NCBI RefSeq assembly: GCF_000987775.1
Contig: NZ_LAHO01000003.1
Span: 124,001 to 188,000, forward strand
From: Arsukibacterium ikkense
GTDB lineage: Bacteria > Pseudomonadota > Gammaproteobacteria > Enterobacterales > Alteromonadaceae
Length of the DNA stretch: 64,000 nucleotides
Direction: 5' to 3'
In this document: one piece after another, positions 29,102 through 37,582 of the stretch
Numbering within the stretch: position 1 is the first letter of the stretch
Layout of the letters: the number at the start of each line of letters is the position of its first letter
Position numbers and translations under genes: made by a program
Notes under the pieces: generated by a model
Seen by the model: the letters and a program-made list of their open reading frames with translations, nothing else
Database searches by the model: none
Told to the model about the DNA's origin: nothing

Positions 29102-31230
29102 TAACGCGTTAACTCAAAACAAACATGAATGTTCGGGTTGCGTTTATAATCTTCTGGCAAAGTTGCCGCAGAAATATCTTTTACCTGCCAGCCAGCCTCT
29201 GCCAACGCGGCCTGATCAATTTTAAAACGGCGCTTGTTATTAGAGAAAATCACTTTACCGCCCGGGTTTAAGCGGCCAATCAGCATATTCAGCAAACCAA
29301 CATGGTCCCGCTGCACATCCCAGTTATCTTCCATCCGTTTCGAATTAGAAAAAGTTGGCGGGTCAACAAATATCAAATCAAACTGCTGGCGACAACGTGC
29401 CAGCCATTGCAGGCAATCGGCCTGTTCAAACTGGTACTGTTTTGCCTGCGGGCCGCTGAGCATTAAGCCATTCAGGGTAAAGTTACGCTTGGCCCAGTCT
29501 AAATAGGTATTTGACATATCTACCGTAGTTACCGCTTTTGCACCACCAATAGCCGCATGCACCGAAGCGGTACCGGTATAGGCAAACAAATTCAGTACCG
29601 TTTTATCTTTAGCCTGTTGCTGAATAAGGCGCCTGGTTAAACGGTGGTCTAAAAATAAACCGGTATCCAGATAATCACGTAAATTAACCAGAAATTTGGC
29701 ACCGTATTCTGTTACTTCTTTATACTGGCCGGCTTTGGCCATGGCCTGATACTGGTTAGTACCCTTTTGCTTTTCGCGCACTTTTAAAATCATTTTATCT
29801 GAGCTGATACCCAGCACCACCGGCACCTGGTTTACCACATCAAATAAGCGCTTTTGCGCCACCTGCTCGTCTACCGTGGCCGGCGCGGCGTATTCATGCA
29901 CCACCACTTCACCATCGTACCAGTCTACCGCCACGTTATATTCCGGAATATCGGCATCATATACACGGTAACAGCTAATACCTTCGCGCTTGGCCCATTT
30001 TTGCAACTGCTTCAGGTTTTTCGCCAGGCGATTACCAAAAGAGCTGCTTTCATTAAAAAACAATGACGGTGCATCAGAGCTTACCGCCACTTGTTTTTCG
30101 GTCAGCTCAAATAAGGTAAATTCGCAGTCCAGCGGGCCATTGGTAAATTTATAGGTTTTACTTTTTGATAAACGCAACGAGCGCAGTAAGTCGGCATTCG
30201 AGGTAATAATAGCTAAACGCCAGCCCTGATAATGCTGCTTTAACGCCAGCGAGAATTTACTGTACAGCGGTATTAAACTGGGTAAATCGCCCAGCCGCTC
30301 ACCATAAGGCGGGTTGGTAACAATAACGCCTGCGGTTGGCGCAACGCAGCCTGTTAATGCAGTAGCGTCGGCGTAATCAACTTTAACATAGTCTGCCACG
30401 CCCGCCCGGGCGATATTCTGGCGGGCTTTTGCCAGGGCGCGCTCGTCGGTATCGCTGCCATAACAGAGGGTTTGTGCTGGCAAGGTAACTTCTTTGGCTT
30501 TCGCTTCAACTTTTAATTGCTGCCAGACGCTGGCTCTATGCCCTGGCCAGCCTTCAAAGGCAAAGCGTTCGCGCATTAAGCCCGGTGCTTTATGCAGCGC
30601 AATCAGCGCAGCTTCAATCACTATAGTGCCGCTACCACAAAATGGGTCAAATAAGGGTTTATCCGGGGTCCAGCCTGAACGCTTTAATAATGCGGCCGCC
30701 AGGTGCTCTTTTAACGGCGCCTCACCCTGCCCGGCGCGGTAACCGCGCTGGTGTAGCGATGGCCCGGAGAAATCCTGCAAAAAGTGAAAGTAGTTTTTTT
30801 CCAGCCGTACCTGAAAGCGCATATCCGGAGCTAAGCGGTCAACATCAGGCCGCTGGCCAGTTTCTTCCCGGAATTGATCCACAATGGCATCTTTTAAGCG
30901 CATACCGCCAAACTGGCTGTTATCAATAGTGGCATGCTTACCCACACAATCCACTGCCAGCGTCTGGCGAATAGTCATTAACTGCGGCCAGTCAATTTTC
31001 CGCGCTATCTGGTATAAATCTGAGTCTGCTGTAACCGCTTCCGACTGAATAAGGCGCATAATGCGGGTAGCCAGGCGCGACCATAAACACAGCTGATAAG
31101 CCGAATTTAACTCTGCTTTGAAGCGCACCACACCCATAGACACTTTGATTACTTCGCCCTGATGAAAACGAATTTCATCGGCTAACAGCTCTTCGACGCC
31201 TTTTGACGTTAAAGCCCAGAATTCCAGCAT
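29101..31230 (-). CDS. rlmKL: 23S rRNA methyltransferase RlmKL (m2G2445 and m7G2069)
   Basis: A 709-residue fused methyltransferase: N-terminal THUMP domain (about 45-155), RlmL N2-methyltransferase with the catalytic NPPYGERLG, and the C-terminal RlmK m7G methyltransferase with FAYTGTASVHA and DPPTFSNSKRM. It modifies 23S rRNA at G2445 and G2069. The ATG at 31230 is chosen because GAAGG lies upstream; three codons further out is an in-frame TTG. It is the first gene of the rlmKL-grx-uup operon. Confidence 0.95.
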   Translation of the reverse strand: MLEFWALTSKGVEELLADEIRFHQGEVIKVSMGVVRFKAELNSAYQLCLWSRLATRIMRLIQSEAVTADSDLYQIARKIDWPQLMTIRQTLAVDCVGKHATIDNSQFGGMRLKDAIVDQFREETGQRPDVDRLAPDMRFQVRLEKNYFHFLQDFSGPSLHQRGYRAGQGEAPLKEHLAAALLKRSGWTPDKPLFDPFCGSGTIVIEAALIALHKAPGLMRERFAFEGWPGHRASVWQQLKVEAKAKEVTLPAQTLCYGSDTDERALAKARQNIARAGVADYVKVDYADATALTGCVAPTAGVIVTNPPYGERLGDLPSLIPLYSKFSLALKQHYQGWRLAIITSNADLLRSLRLSKSKTYKFTNGPLDCEFTLFELTEKQVAVSSDAPSLFFNESSSFGNRLAKNLKQLQKWAKREGISCYRVYDADIPEYNVAVDWYDGEVVVHEYAAPATVDEQVAQKRLFDVVNQVPVVLGISSDKMILKVREKQKGTNQYQAMAKAGQYKEVTEYGAKFLVNLRDYLDTGLFLDHRLTRRLIQQQAKDKTVLNLFAYTGTASVHAAIGGAKAVTTVDMSNTYLDWAKRNFTLNGLMLSGPQAKQYQFEQADCLQWLARCRQQFDLIFVDPPTFSNSKRMEDNWDVQRDHVGLLNMLIGRLNPGGKVIFSNNKRRFKIDQAALAEAGWQVKDISAATLPEDYKRNPNIHVCFELTR

Positions 31231-31389
31231 AACACCCAACCTTCAAATAAAATGGCCGACAGTATAACAGAATGTGCTTTAAACACGTTTGAAGATTTGT
31301 AATAGCTCCCATAATTGCTGCTTTAACCTGCAAGACGCTGCTTTAAGCAGCAGTTAGCCGATATAAGCAAAAATAATGTAATTAACATC

Positions 31390-31418
31390 TTGCATAGCCT
31401 TAGTAAAAACACTAAGAT
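31390..31418 (+). promoter_or_regulatory. stable-RNA promoter of tRNA-fMet
   Basis: TTGCAT (31390-31395), 17-base spacer, TAAGAT (31413-31418), followed by the GC-rich discriminator GCGCCCCGC. A GC-rich discriminator is characteristic of stringently controlled rRNA/tRNA promoters. It starts transcription a few bases before the first tRNA. Confidence 0.65.
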
Positions 31419-31436
31419 GCGCCCCGCAATGACGGA

Positions 31437-31513
<77 letters not shown>

Positions 31514-31545
31514 AATTGATTGTGCAAAAGTGATTATAGAAAAGC

Positions 31546-31606
31546 GCCCTCGGGCTGCTCTTTATAACCACGGGGCGAAGGTGTTTAAATCCGGCTCCCG
31601 CAACCA
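31546..31606 (+). repeat. degenerate tRNA-fMet 3'-half fragment 1
   Basis: From CCTCGGGCT through CCGGCTCCCGCAACCA, this 61-base stretch resembles the anticodon and T-arm half of the adjacent tRNA-fMet. The anticodon loop is altered (CTCTTTATAACC) and the T-loop changed. It keeps the exact CCGGCTCCCGCAACCA end. It lies between the two intact tRNAs. Confidence 0.75.
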
Positions 31607-31665
31607 ACACAACCCGACATTGCAAAACAGATTATTACCTTTACTGCTCAAGGGTAATACACGGA

Positions 31666-31742
<77 letters not shown>

Positions 31743-31750
31743 ACACTTAA

Positions 31751-31774
31751 GCCGATTTTAAAGTCGGTTTTTTT
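31751..31774 (+). terminator. Rho-independent terminator after tRNA-fMet copy 2
   Basis: GCCGATTTTAAAGTCGG followed by a run of seven T. The stem allows one G-T pair. It would end the two-tRNA transcript. Confidence 0.8.
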
Positions 31775-31786
31775 GTGCCTGTTATT

Positions 31787-31848
31787 CGCCCTCGGGCTCC
31801 TCTTTATAACCGCGGGGCGAAGGTCATCAAATCCGGCTCCCGCAACCA
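31787..31848 (+). repeat. degenerate tRNA-fMet 3'-half fragment 2
   Basis: Second copy of the altered 3' half, closely like fragment 1 (CGCCCTCGGGCTCCTCTTT then ATAACCGCGGGGCG), ending in the intact CCGGCTCCCGCAACCA. It lies beyond the tRNA terminator. Confidence 0.75.
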
Positions 31849-31879
31849 ATTAAGATATAGATTCAAGTTATACTGACAA

Positions 31880-31933
31880 GCCCTCGGGCTCCTCTCTATA
31901 ACCGCGGGGCGAAGGTGTTTAAATCCGGCTCCC
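31880..31933 (+). repeat. truncated tRNA-fMet 3'-half fragment 3, at the left edge of the accessory island
   Basis: Third copy; matches fragments 1 and 2 from GCCCTCGGGCTCCTC to CCGGCTCCC, then stops 7 bases before the GCAACCA end of the others. hipA follows within 10 bases. This abrupt loss suggests an insertion or deletion junction. Confidence 0.7.
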
Positions 31934-31942
31934 AGCTGTAAT

Positions 31943-33157
31943 CTAACGCAGTGGTATGGTCCGCACATGTTTGTCAATGGCGTCAATCATAGATTTGGTT
32001 AGCAGCAATTGATTTTTTTCTTTTGCCCAAACTTCATGGAAGGCTGACACAGTTTGTTTTGCAGTATCCAACACCAGCTTCTCTGGTAACATGGCTTTCG
32101 CCGCAAGATGTGATAATTCATCCAAGGTAAAATCACTGAACTTTTTACTTCGGCTAATCCTTAACGCTGAGCTGTCATCAGCAATATAAGAAATAGTAGA
32201 GACAAAATCGTAAGCAGGTGCAATCGACGCGCTACGTTTGTCTTTATAAATCATGGACCAGTTCTTCAGGTGCATATCGGCATTACCAATCAGCGTATTA
32301 AACACCAAGCGTCGAATAAATTCGGCCATGTCCTGTTCTTGCCCTTCTATACCGATAACTTGCGCAATATTGCGCATACTGGCTTTTTTGTATTTATCCT
32401 CGGGATATACCGCAAAGATTTGCGCAAAATCTTCGATATGTACAGCTTGCCCATCTACCCGGTCAAAACGCTTAATAGCAAATATACTATTGCCAAACTT
32501 TTCAATCCCTTTAGGAATATTTTCAATTTGTTCGATAGGTAGCAGCTTAATTTCAGGCACATCCATACCTAACCTTCGCGCCAGTTCCATCATCGAATAT
32601 TCATTTTCCGGTACGGCCTCAAAGCGGGATGACGGTAATTTCACAATCCATGACCCACCTTTACCTGTGGCGGGGATTGTCAAACCACCATTGGCATATT
32701 GCACGGCTGAAAATTTCAACTGCACCCCGGCTAATGAAAAACGCATCGGTGCCTGGTCGTTGGATTTCAGTTCAATTTCCTGCTTAGCATTTGGCGGCAA
32801 TGACTCACCATCAGCAGAAACTACAGTAATTGCGCCTGCTAAATCCTGTCCTAATGCCCACAACAAGAAAAACTCCCTTGCCGGGTTAACACCTGCACGC
32901 TCTGCCAGGTAGTTTCTCATTGACGCTTCTGGCAGAAGATTAGAAAAGAACGGCATGAGCTTGGTTTGTGTCACCCCAAAACGAGTAATGAGATTACTTA
33001 ACGGATCTTTAAAACCCAGACTTAACAAAGGTCTTACGGAATCGTTGACATAATCATCTGTAAATGCAAAAAGCGTTCTGTCATGTCCAACATGGGTGAT
33101 GGTTGCGATTGGCTCGCCATAAAGCAGGACATTGAGCGTGGAGACACTGTTACTCAT
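31943..33157 (-). CDS. hipA: HipA-type serine/threonine kinase toxin
   Basis: A 404-residue HipA. In E. coli this kinase phosphorylates glutamyl-tRNA synthetase and causes persistence. Seen here are the N-terminal lobe (about 1-130), LAGVQLKFSAV (activation/P-loop region), WIVKLPSSRF (ATP-binding Lys), the catalytic FNTLIGNADMHLKNWS with Asp, and the metal-binding YDFVSTISY. All catalytic residues appear intact. The start at 33157 has GGAG 6 bases upstream and overlaps the hipB stop by 8 bases. The 3' end is 10 bases from the tRNA-derived repeat. Confidence 0.93.
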   Translation of the reverse strand: MSNSVSTLNVLLYGEPIATITHVGHDRTLFAFTDDYVNDSVRPLLSLGFKDPLSNLITRFGVTQTKLMPFFSNLLPEASMRNYLAERAGVNPAREFFLLWALGQDLAGAITVVSADGESLPPNAKQEIELKSNDQAPMRFSLAGVQLKFSAVQYANGGLTIPATGKGGSWIVKLPSSRFEAVPENEYSMMELARRLGMDVPEIKLLPIEQIENIPKGIEKFGNSIFAIKRFDRVDGQAVHIEDFAQIFAVYPEDKYKKASMRNIAQVIGIEGQEQDMAEFIRRLVFNTLIGNADMHLKNWSMIYKDKRSASIAPAYDFVSTISYIADDSSALRISRSKKFSDFTLDELSHLAAKAMLPEKLVLDTAKQTVSAFHEVWAKEKNQLLLTKSMIDAIDKHVRTIPLR

Positions 33158-33461
33158 CTGTTTCTCCATCTAAGCTGTAGGCTGGTGATACCTGCTCATT
33201 GCCATTTTTATGCTCACTGGCACTTTGAATGATCGACTTAATCGCTGGAACCGATTTTTTTGGCGCAACCAGCAACTCCAGGTCGAGTACTCGCGCCAGC
33301 GCAATCAAACTGGACAGCCTGAGATCAACATTCCCTGATTCAATTTTAGAAATATGACTTTGCGGCACCCCCGAGCGGGCACTCAGCTCTCTTTGGCTAA
33401 ACCCTTTACGTTCTCGTGCTTCGCGCAGGGATGCCAGGATATGCTCTGTTACATAGCTCAT
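33150..33461 (-). CDS. hipB: HipB-type helix-turn-helix antitoxin
   Basis: A 103-residue XRE-type regulator with helix-turn-helix GFSQRELSARSGVPQSHISKIE at about 20-41 and a longer C-terminal tail that should contact HipA. It is the first gene of the hipBA unit, overlaps hipA by 8 bases, and presumably autoregulates the operon; the AT-rich region 33462-33659 holds its promoter. No clear TATCC-N8-GGATA operator as in E. coli was seen. Confidence 0.9.
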   Translation of the reverse strand: MSYVTEHILASLREARERKGFSQRELSARSGVPQSHISKIESGNVDLRLSSLIALARVLDLELLVAPKKSVPAIKSIIQSASEHKNGNEQVSPAYSLDGETDE

Positions 33462-33659
33462 GCTTGATTATCTTTTACATATCAAATTAAGAATAATATA
33501 TATTAAAGCGCATCAAGCAGCTAATGCAAACGCAGAATAGAACTTACTTTCTGAAAAAGATCGCTTAAATGTAGAGTTAATAATACTGTTACCAGGTGAA
33601 TAAAACTTTATCTGCTAATTTATTTGTCTGGATGAGTAATTTTCTATCAAGGATAATGT

Positions 33660-34106
33660 ATGTCTGTTAAACCTGTAATTATGGATGTTCGTGGCGTAGG
33701 TGAAGTTAGAGCTAAGCAACTCAAAGAGTTGGGTATCAACTCCGTTGAAGATCTGGCCGCGGCTAATGAAGCTACATTAATCAGCATTCGTGGCGTTTCA
33801 CCGCGAATTGCTGCAGAGTTAACTGCCGCAGCATTAGCACTATTGCATACCCCACTTCCCAAACAATTGCCTGTGACCAAGCCGAAAGTGAAGAAAGATA
33901 AGGACGCCGGTGCAGCTAAGTCAAATAAAAAAGATCGGAACAGCGAAAAGAAAACCACAAAAAAGGCTGCAAAAGCTGTGGCTGATAAGGTGAGCAAAAA
34001 GGCTGAAAAAAAATCCAGGAAAGAAGCCAAGAAAGAAGCCAAAAAAAACAAGGCTGACGGAAAACCAGCCAATAAAGGAAAAAAAGTGAAAAAAAGTAAG
34101 AAGTGA
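33660..34106 (+). CDS. helix-hairpin-helix protein with histone H1-like lysine-rich tail
   Basis: A 148-residue protein in two parts. Residues 1-60 have two helix-hairpin-helix motifs (RGVGEVRAKQLKELGI and RGVSPRIAAELTAAAL), a DNA-binding fold. Residues 70-148 are almost entirely Lys/Ala/Asn (net charge strongly positive), like the C-terminal tails of histone H1 or bacterial H1-like proteins, and rich in SKK, KKA and KKK triplets. It is predicted to coat or bend DNA. AAGGAT precedes the ATG. It lies at the edge of the island, upstream of the phosphorothioation-linked genes; whether it belongs to them is unknown. Confidence 0.75.
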   Translation: MSVKPVIMDVRGVGEVRAKQLKELGINSVEDLAAANEATLISIRGVSPRIAAELTAAALALLHTPLPKQLPVTKPKVKKDKDAGAAKSNKKDRNSEKKTTKKAAKAVADKVSKKAEKKSRKEAKKEAKKNKADGKPANKGKKVKKSKK

Positions 34107-34112
34107 GAAGTG

Positions 34113-34310
34113 AGAATCTTGTGGCATCCGCGACATAGTTATCGTCCACCTCGGCCATTTGGTCAAAGCATTGCTGGCGCAGAATTGATATCGCATGATG
34201 TGCTCATCAAACGGCTGCCGTTTTTCACAAACCTGATGCAAATCATCTAAAGTCTCGATACAGTAATAGCCGTAGCAACAATATATGGCTTCCAATGGCA
34301 ACACTACCAA
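34113..34310 (-). pseudogene. possible remnant coding segment
   Basis: On the minus strand a 60-residue reading segment, for example ETLDDLHQVCEKRQPFDEHI, has protein-like composition but then runs antisense into the Lys-rich gene. No family is recognised. It may be a decayed gene end displaced by the island; it may also be chance. Confidence 0.25.
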
Positions 34311-34486
34311 CAGAATCTGCCGACCAGGTTTGGTTAACTAGCAAAGAGGCGAAAAAGGTGCTTAAGGTGTCTGATTGCCATCTAATGCATTTGCGCCTAG
34401 AGGGTAAACTGCAGTTTCGTAAAGAAGGTAACCGATACTTCTATTTGATTGCGCTGAATACACACTCCGATAAGGAACTTACATGA
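34295..34486 (+). CDS. small helix-turn-helix (excisionase/MerR-like) protein
   Basis: A 63-residue protein with a winged-helix motif WLTSKEAKKVLKVSDCHLMHLRLEGKL typical of excisionase-like (HTH_17) domains. Its stop overlaps the start of the next gene by 4 bases (ATGA), so it is the first gene of a three-gene operon with a PD-(D/E)XK-like protein and a methyltransferase-like protein. It may regulate this operon. No clear ribosome binding site precedes the ATG. Confidence 0.72.
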   Translation: MATLPTESADQVWLTSKEAKKVLKVSDCHLMHLRLEGKLQFRKEGNRYFYLIALNTHSDKELT

Positions 34487-35325
34487 TTTATGACTCGAAA
34501 ATCGAGACTTTTTTGGCAAACGACGATATCGTCTCTGAGCCTGAATCATTTAAAACCTATAGTGAAATAGCAACCGGCAAGGCTCTAGAACCTTGGCCAT
34601 ACATATCGATCGATAGTATTCAGAAACTGAGAGCTGAATTAAAGCAAGCTAAGATGATGGTGCTGCGACTTGGCAGCAGGCCACAGACTAAGGGCTCATT
34701 TTTTAGTTTAGTAAAAGCACGAACGTGCTATTCCGAGTTTTTCTTTGAAGACGAAAAACTATTTGCTGCGCTTACGCCAGAACTTTTCTTGCCTGATGTT
34801 TCAATCCGTTCGTTGTTTCCGTTTCAACTGTTACCCAAAGTTACCGAAACCTCAGTTGTAAATCTTGCTCTAGCGTCTGGATTACTTCCGCACGCTCTAG
34901 GCGTTGAAAAGTCAGAATCATTACTAATACCGGCAACTGGGCAAAGTGTTTTTACTTTTGAGTTTAGGCCCCGTGAAGATCAACAAGTTAAATTAATTCA
35001 TAACCAAGGCCAAGTAGAAATAGATGCGGTTTTCGTTGCTAAACGAGATAACAAAGAGAGCTTATTTATCGTAGAGGCAAAACATGGGAGCAATTTCGAT
35101 TCACTAGCTAAACATAAACTGCTCTATCCAGTATTGAGTCTGCTACCCAAAATACCTGCCTCCATGCCGATTATTCCGGTTTATCTGAGAAGCATTAAAA
35201 CCGAAACAGGTATAGACTTTTTTATTGCCGAATGCCCAGCGGTAAACAAGGACAACCAGCATATTCTCGCGCTAGATAGCTTGTCACCTTATAGAACTCA
35301 TGCTTATCACCTGGCTAACTATTGA
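34483..35325 (+). CDS. PD-(D/E)XK nuclease-like protein
   Basis: A 280-residue protein. The C-terminal part has the PD-(D/E)XK nuclease signature: EIDAVFVAKRDNKESLFIVEAKHG (Asp then Glu-x-Lys), with a following helix. The N-terminal 170 residues match no family I can name. The gene sits between an HTH protein and a phosphorothioation-associated methyltransferase; it overlaps the former by 4 bases and meets the latter as TGATG, so all three are coupled. A restriction role linked to DNA modification is inference. Confidence 0.7.
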   Translation: MIYDSKIETFLANDDIVSEPESFKTYSEIATGKALEPWPYISIDSIQKLRAELKQAKMMVLRLGSRPQTKGSFFSLVKARTCYSEFFFEDEKLFAALTPELFLPDVSIRSLFPFQLLPKVTETSVVNLALASGLLPHALGVEKSESLLIPATGQSVFTFEFRPREDQQVKLIHNQGQVEIDAVFVAKRDNKESLFIVEAKHGSNFDSLAKHKLLYPVLSLLPKIPASMPIIPVYLRSIKTETGIDFFIAECPAVNKDNQHILALDSLSPYRTHAYHLANY

Positions 35326-37154
35326 TGAATGCAGAGCAATTTAAAGATCTAGTCAAACAAGTAAAAGTCGGGAAAAAGTTGCCCGATGCTATTTACCTGC
35401 ATAAAGATGCCTTCAGTGCCCTACCGCCCATTTTGACAAAATTTGTTCAGGTAGTTGCCACTGCGTTGAAAGTACCTGACGGTGATTGGAATGTAGTAAA
35501 ACTGTTTAAAGCAGATTTTCGTTTGTCACTGCTGCATTACCCCGACTTTTATAGCGATGCCTACCCTGCCCTTAAGCAAAGCGTGTCGGTAGACTTAGCC
35601 AAGCTGCAGCATCGTGTCACCCGCTATGATGATCACGACAACCCACCGATACTGCACCGCAAAGAACATTTTATTCTGCCTGATCACCCTGATTACGACA
35701 GCTTTTGCATGATCACGCAAGAAGGCGAAGCGGCAGGTCTATACGACAATCCCAGAATGATCGGTTTTAAAGCCAGTTGGCTAAGGCTTATTGCTAAACA
35801 CGGTTATGAACTGGTTGATGGCCGGTTATTTCGCAGTTCAGCCGTGCATTCAGCTGCAGATGAGCAAAGTATCGACCGGCATAAAACCGCATTAGTGCGG
35901 CATGAGCTGTCAGCCCCGATGAAAACCCTGGTTAAACATGGTTTCCTGCAAGGCGATTACTCAATATTTGATTATGGCTGCGGCCGGGGTGATGATTTAA
36001 GGGAACTAGAAGCACACGGCCTGGATGTACTGGGCTGGGACCCGAACTACCGACCCGATGCCGATAAAATCAGCTCAGATATAGTCAATATTGGCTTTGT
36101 GATAAACGTTATTGAAGATAAAGACGAGAGACTGGATGCTCTGCTTGGCAGTTGGGAGCTCACCCAAAAGCTTTTGGTAGTGTCAGCCATGCTGGCTAAC
36201 GACAGCTACATTGCGCAGTTCCAGCCATACAAAGACGGTGTTATTACCTCGCGCAATACTTTTCAAAAATACTACAACCAAAGCGAGCTAAAAGAATTTA
36301 TCGAAACCACACTAGATGAAAATGCCATCGCTATTGGCCCCGGCATTTTTTATGTGTTTCGTGATAAAAATTTAGAGCAGCAGTTCCAGCAAAGCCGGCA
36401 AAAACGGCATTACGAATGGCGCCACCTAACTGCGCCCGAGCCGGTATCCGAAACTCAGGCCCGTTTGCTATTTACTCAACATGAAGCGCTGTTTGAAGCA
36501 TTCTGGAAATGCTGCCTCGACCTTGGTCGCATGCCTGCAGAGGATGAGTTTACCGATTACCAACAACTAACTGAGGTTGCAGGCTCACCAAAAAAAGCAA
36601 TGAGGCTAGTGAGCAAGTGGTATAACCGAGACGAGCTTGAACAAGCGGCCGAAATGCGACGCGAAGATTTGCTGGTGTATTTTGCACTGGCGCAGTTTCA
36701 AAAGCATAAAGGCTATGCCAAGCAACCTGAAGGGTTAAAGCGAGATATTAAAGCACTTTTTGGTAGTTACAATGTAGCGTTGACTGAAGCTAAAGAGCTT
36801 CTATTTAGTATTGCTAAGGCTGATATTATCGAAAATGCCTGCATCGCTATAGCAAATAAAGTCAAGGGCAAATTGATTTATGAAAATGAGCTACCTCACT
36901 CGTTAATAATTGAAAAAGGTTATTTAAACGACCTACCTGCGATACTACGTGTATACGTTGGCTCGGCGCTACAACTCTATGGGGATGTCGACGATGTGAA
37001 TGAAATAAAGGTTCACATTACTTCGGGAAAAGTTTCGCTTATGATATATGAAAATACAAAAAAGCAAGATACGCCTACTTTAAGCAAGCGCGTAAAAATT
37101 AATATGCTAAATCAAATTGTTAGCATTTACGACTACTCAATCGACAACAACTAA
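35325..37154 (+). CDS. DNA phosphorothioation-associated putative methyltransferase
   Basis: A 609-residue protein of the type annotated as DNA phosphorothioation-associated putative methyltransferase. The hallmark is DRHKTALVRHELSAPMKTLVKHGFL followed by the SAM-binding motif FDYGCGRGDDLRELEAHGLDVLGWDPNY (about 215-245), then a long C-terminal region of unknown fold. The target (DNA base or other) is not known. The ATG at 35325 overlaps the preceding stop; a TTG one codon earlier is also in frame. The 3' end overlaps by 4 bases the convergent 143-residue gene. Confidence 0.82.
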   Translation: MNAEQFKDLVKQVKVGKKLPDAIYLHKDAFSALPPILTKFVQVVATALKVPDGDWNVVKLFKADFRLSLLHYPDFYSDAYPALKQSVSVDLAKLQHRVTRYDDHDNPPILHRKEHFILPDHPDYDSFCMITQEGEAAGLYDNPRMIGFKASWLRLIAKHGYELVDGRLFRSSAVHSAADEQSIDRHKTALVRHELSAPMKTLVKHGFLQGDYSIFDYGCGRGDDLRELEAHGLDVLGWDPNYRPDADKISSDIVNIGFVINVIEDKDERLDALLGSWELTQKLLVVSAMLANDSYIAQFQPYKDGVITSRNTFQKYYNQSELKEFIETTLDENAIAIGPGIFYVFRDKNLEQQFQQSRQKRHYEWRHLTAPEPVSETQARLLFTQHEALFEAFWKCCLDLGRMPAEDEFTDYQQLTEVAGSPKKAMRLVSKWYNRDELEQAAEMRREDLLVYFALAQFQKHKGYAKQPEGLKRDIKALFGSYNVALTEAKELLFSIAKADIIENACIAIANKVKGKLIYENELPHSLIIEKGYLNDLPAILRVYVGSALQLYGDVDDVNEIKVHITSGKVSLMIYENTKKQDTPTLSKRVKINMLNQIVSIYDYSIDNN

Positions 37155-37582
37155 GATGCTAAGTCCTCAAGCTCATAATAAATATTCCATAGAGGTGTTG
37201 ATTCAGTATCGGCCAAGATACTCAACAATACTGGTATACCTGCATTGGCGAGGCTAGTACAAATATCAAGCATTTTTTTTGGTTCCAACAAAATAGAAGG
37301 CTCTTCTGCAATAGTAAGGGATATCATCTGCATCTGAGTAATTCTGTGAGGATTTCTACTCAAAATCTCTGCTGAAATCGCATTATAAGTGTCTTTTTCT
37401 TTCGTCGGGGTTAGTCCCTTCTGAAAAGCTATGCATAAGGCCATATACCAAAAATCAATTTGTCTATCAAAAGGGGCATTTTCTCTTGACTGATTTTGAC
37501 TACCTGTAGCAACATAATTTTTTATTTTATCTTGATAAGCTTTTGGCATCTCAATTTGATATTGTGCAAAAATATTATCCAT
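37151..37582 (-). CDS. hypothetical protein, last gene of the phosphorothioation-type operon
   Basis: A 143-residue protein that I do not recognise. The centre, NAPFDRQIDFWYMALCIAF, and the C-terminal pattern with alternating strands and helices suggest a compact alpha/beta fold. Its ATG overlaps the stop of the DndD-like gene (TAATG), so it is translationally coupled and is presumably part of the same system. It has no signal peptide or obvious catalytic motif. Confidence 0.7.
   Translation of the reverse strand: MDNIFAQYQIEMPKAYQDKIKNYVATGSQNQSRENAPFDRQIDFWYMALCIAFQKGLTPTKEKDTYNAISAEILSRNPHRITQMQMISLTIAEEPSILLEPKKMLDICTSLANAGIPVLLSILADTESTPLWNIYYELEDLAS

Noticed and set aside
33916..34158. 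Open frames rich in Phe/Leu on the minus strand opposite the Lys-rich gene
   Set aside because: They are antisense images of AAA/AAG lysine codons, which read as TTT/CTT (Phe/Leu); not real membrane proteins.
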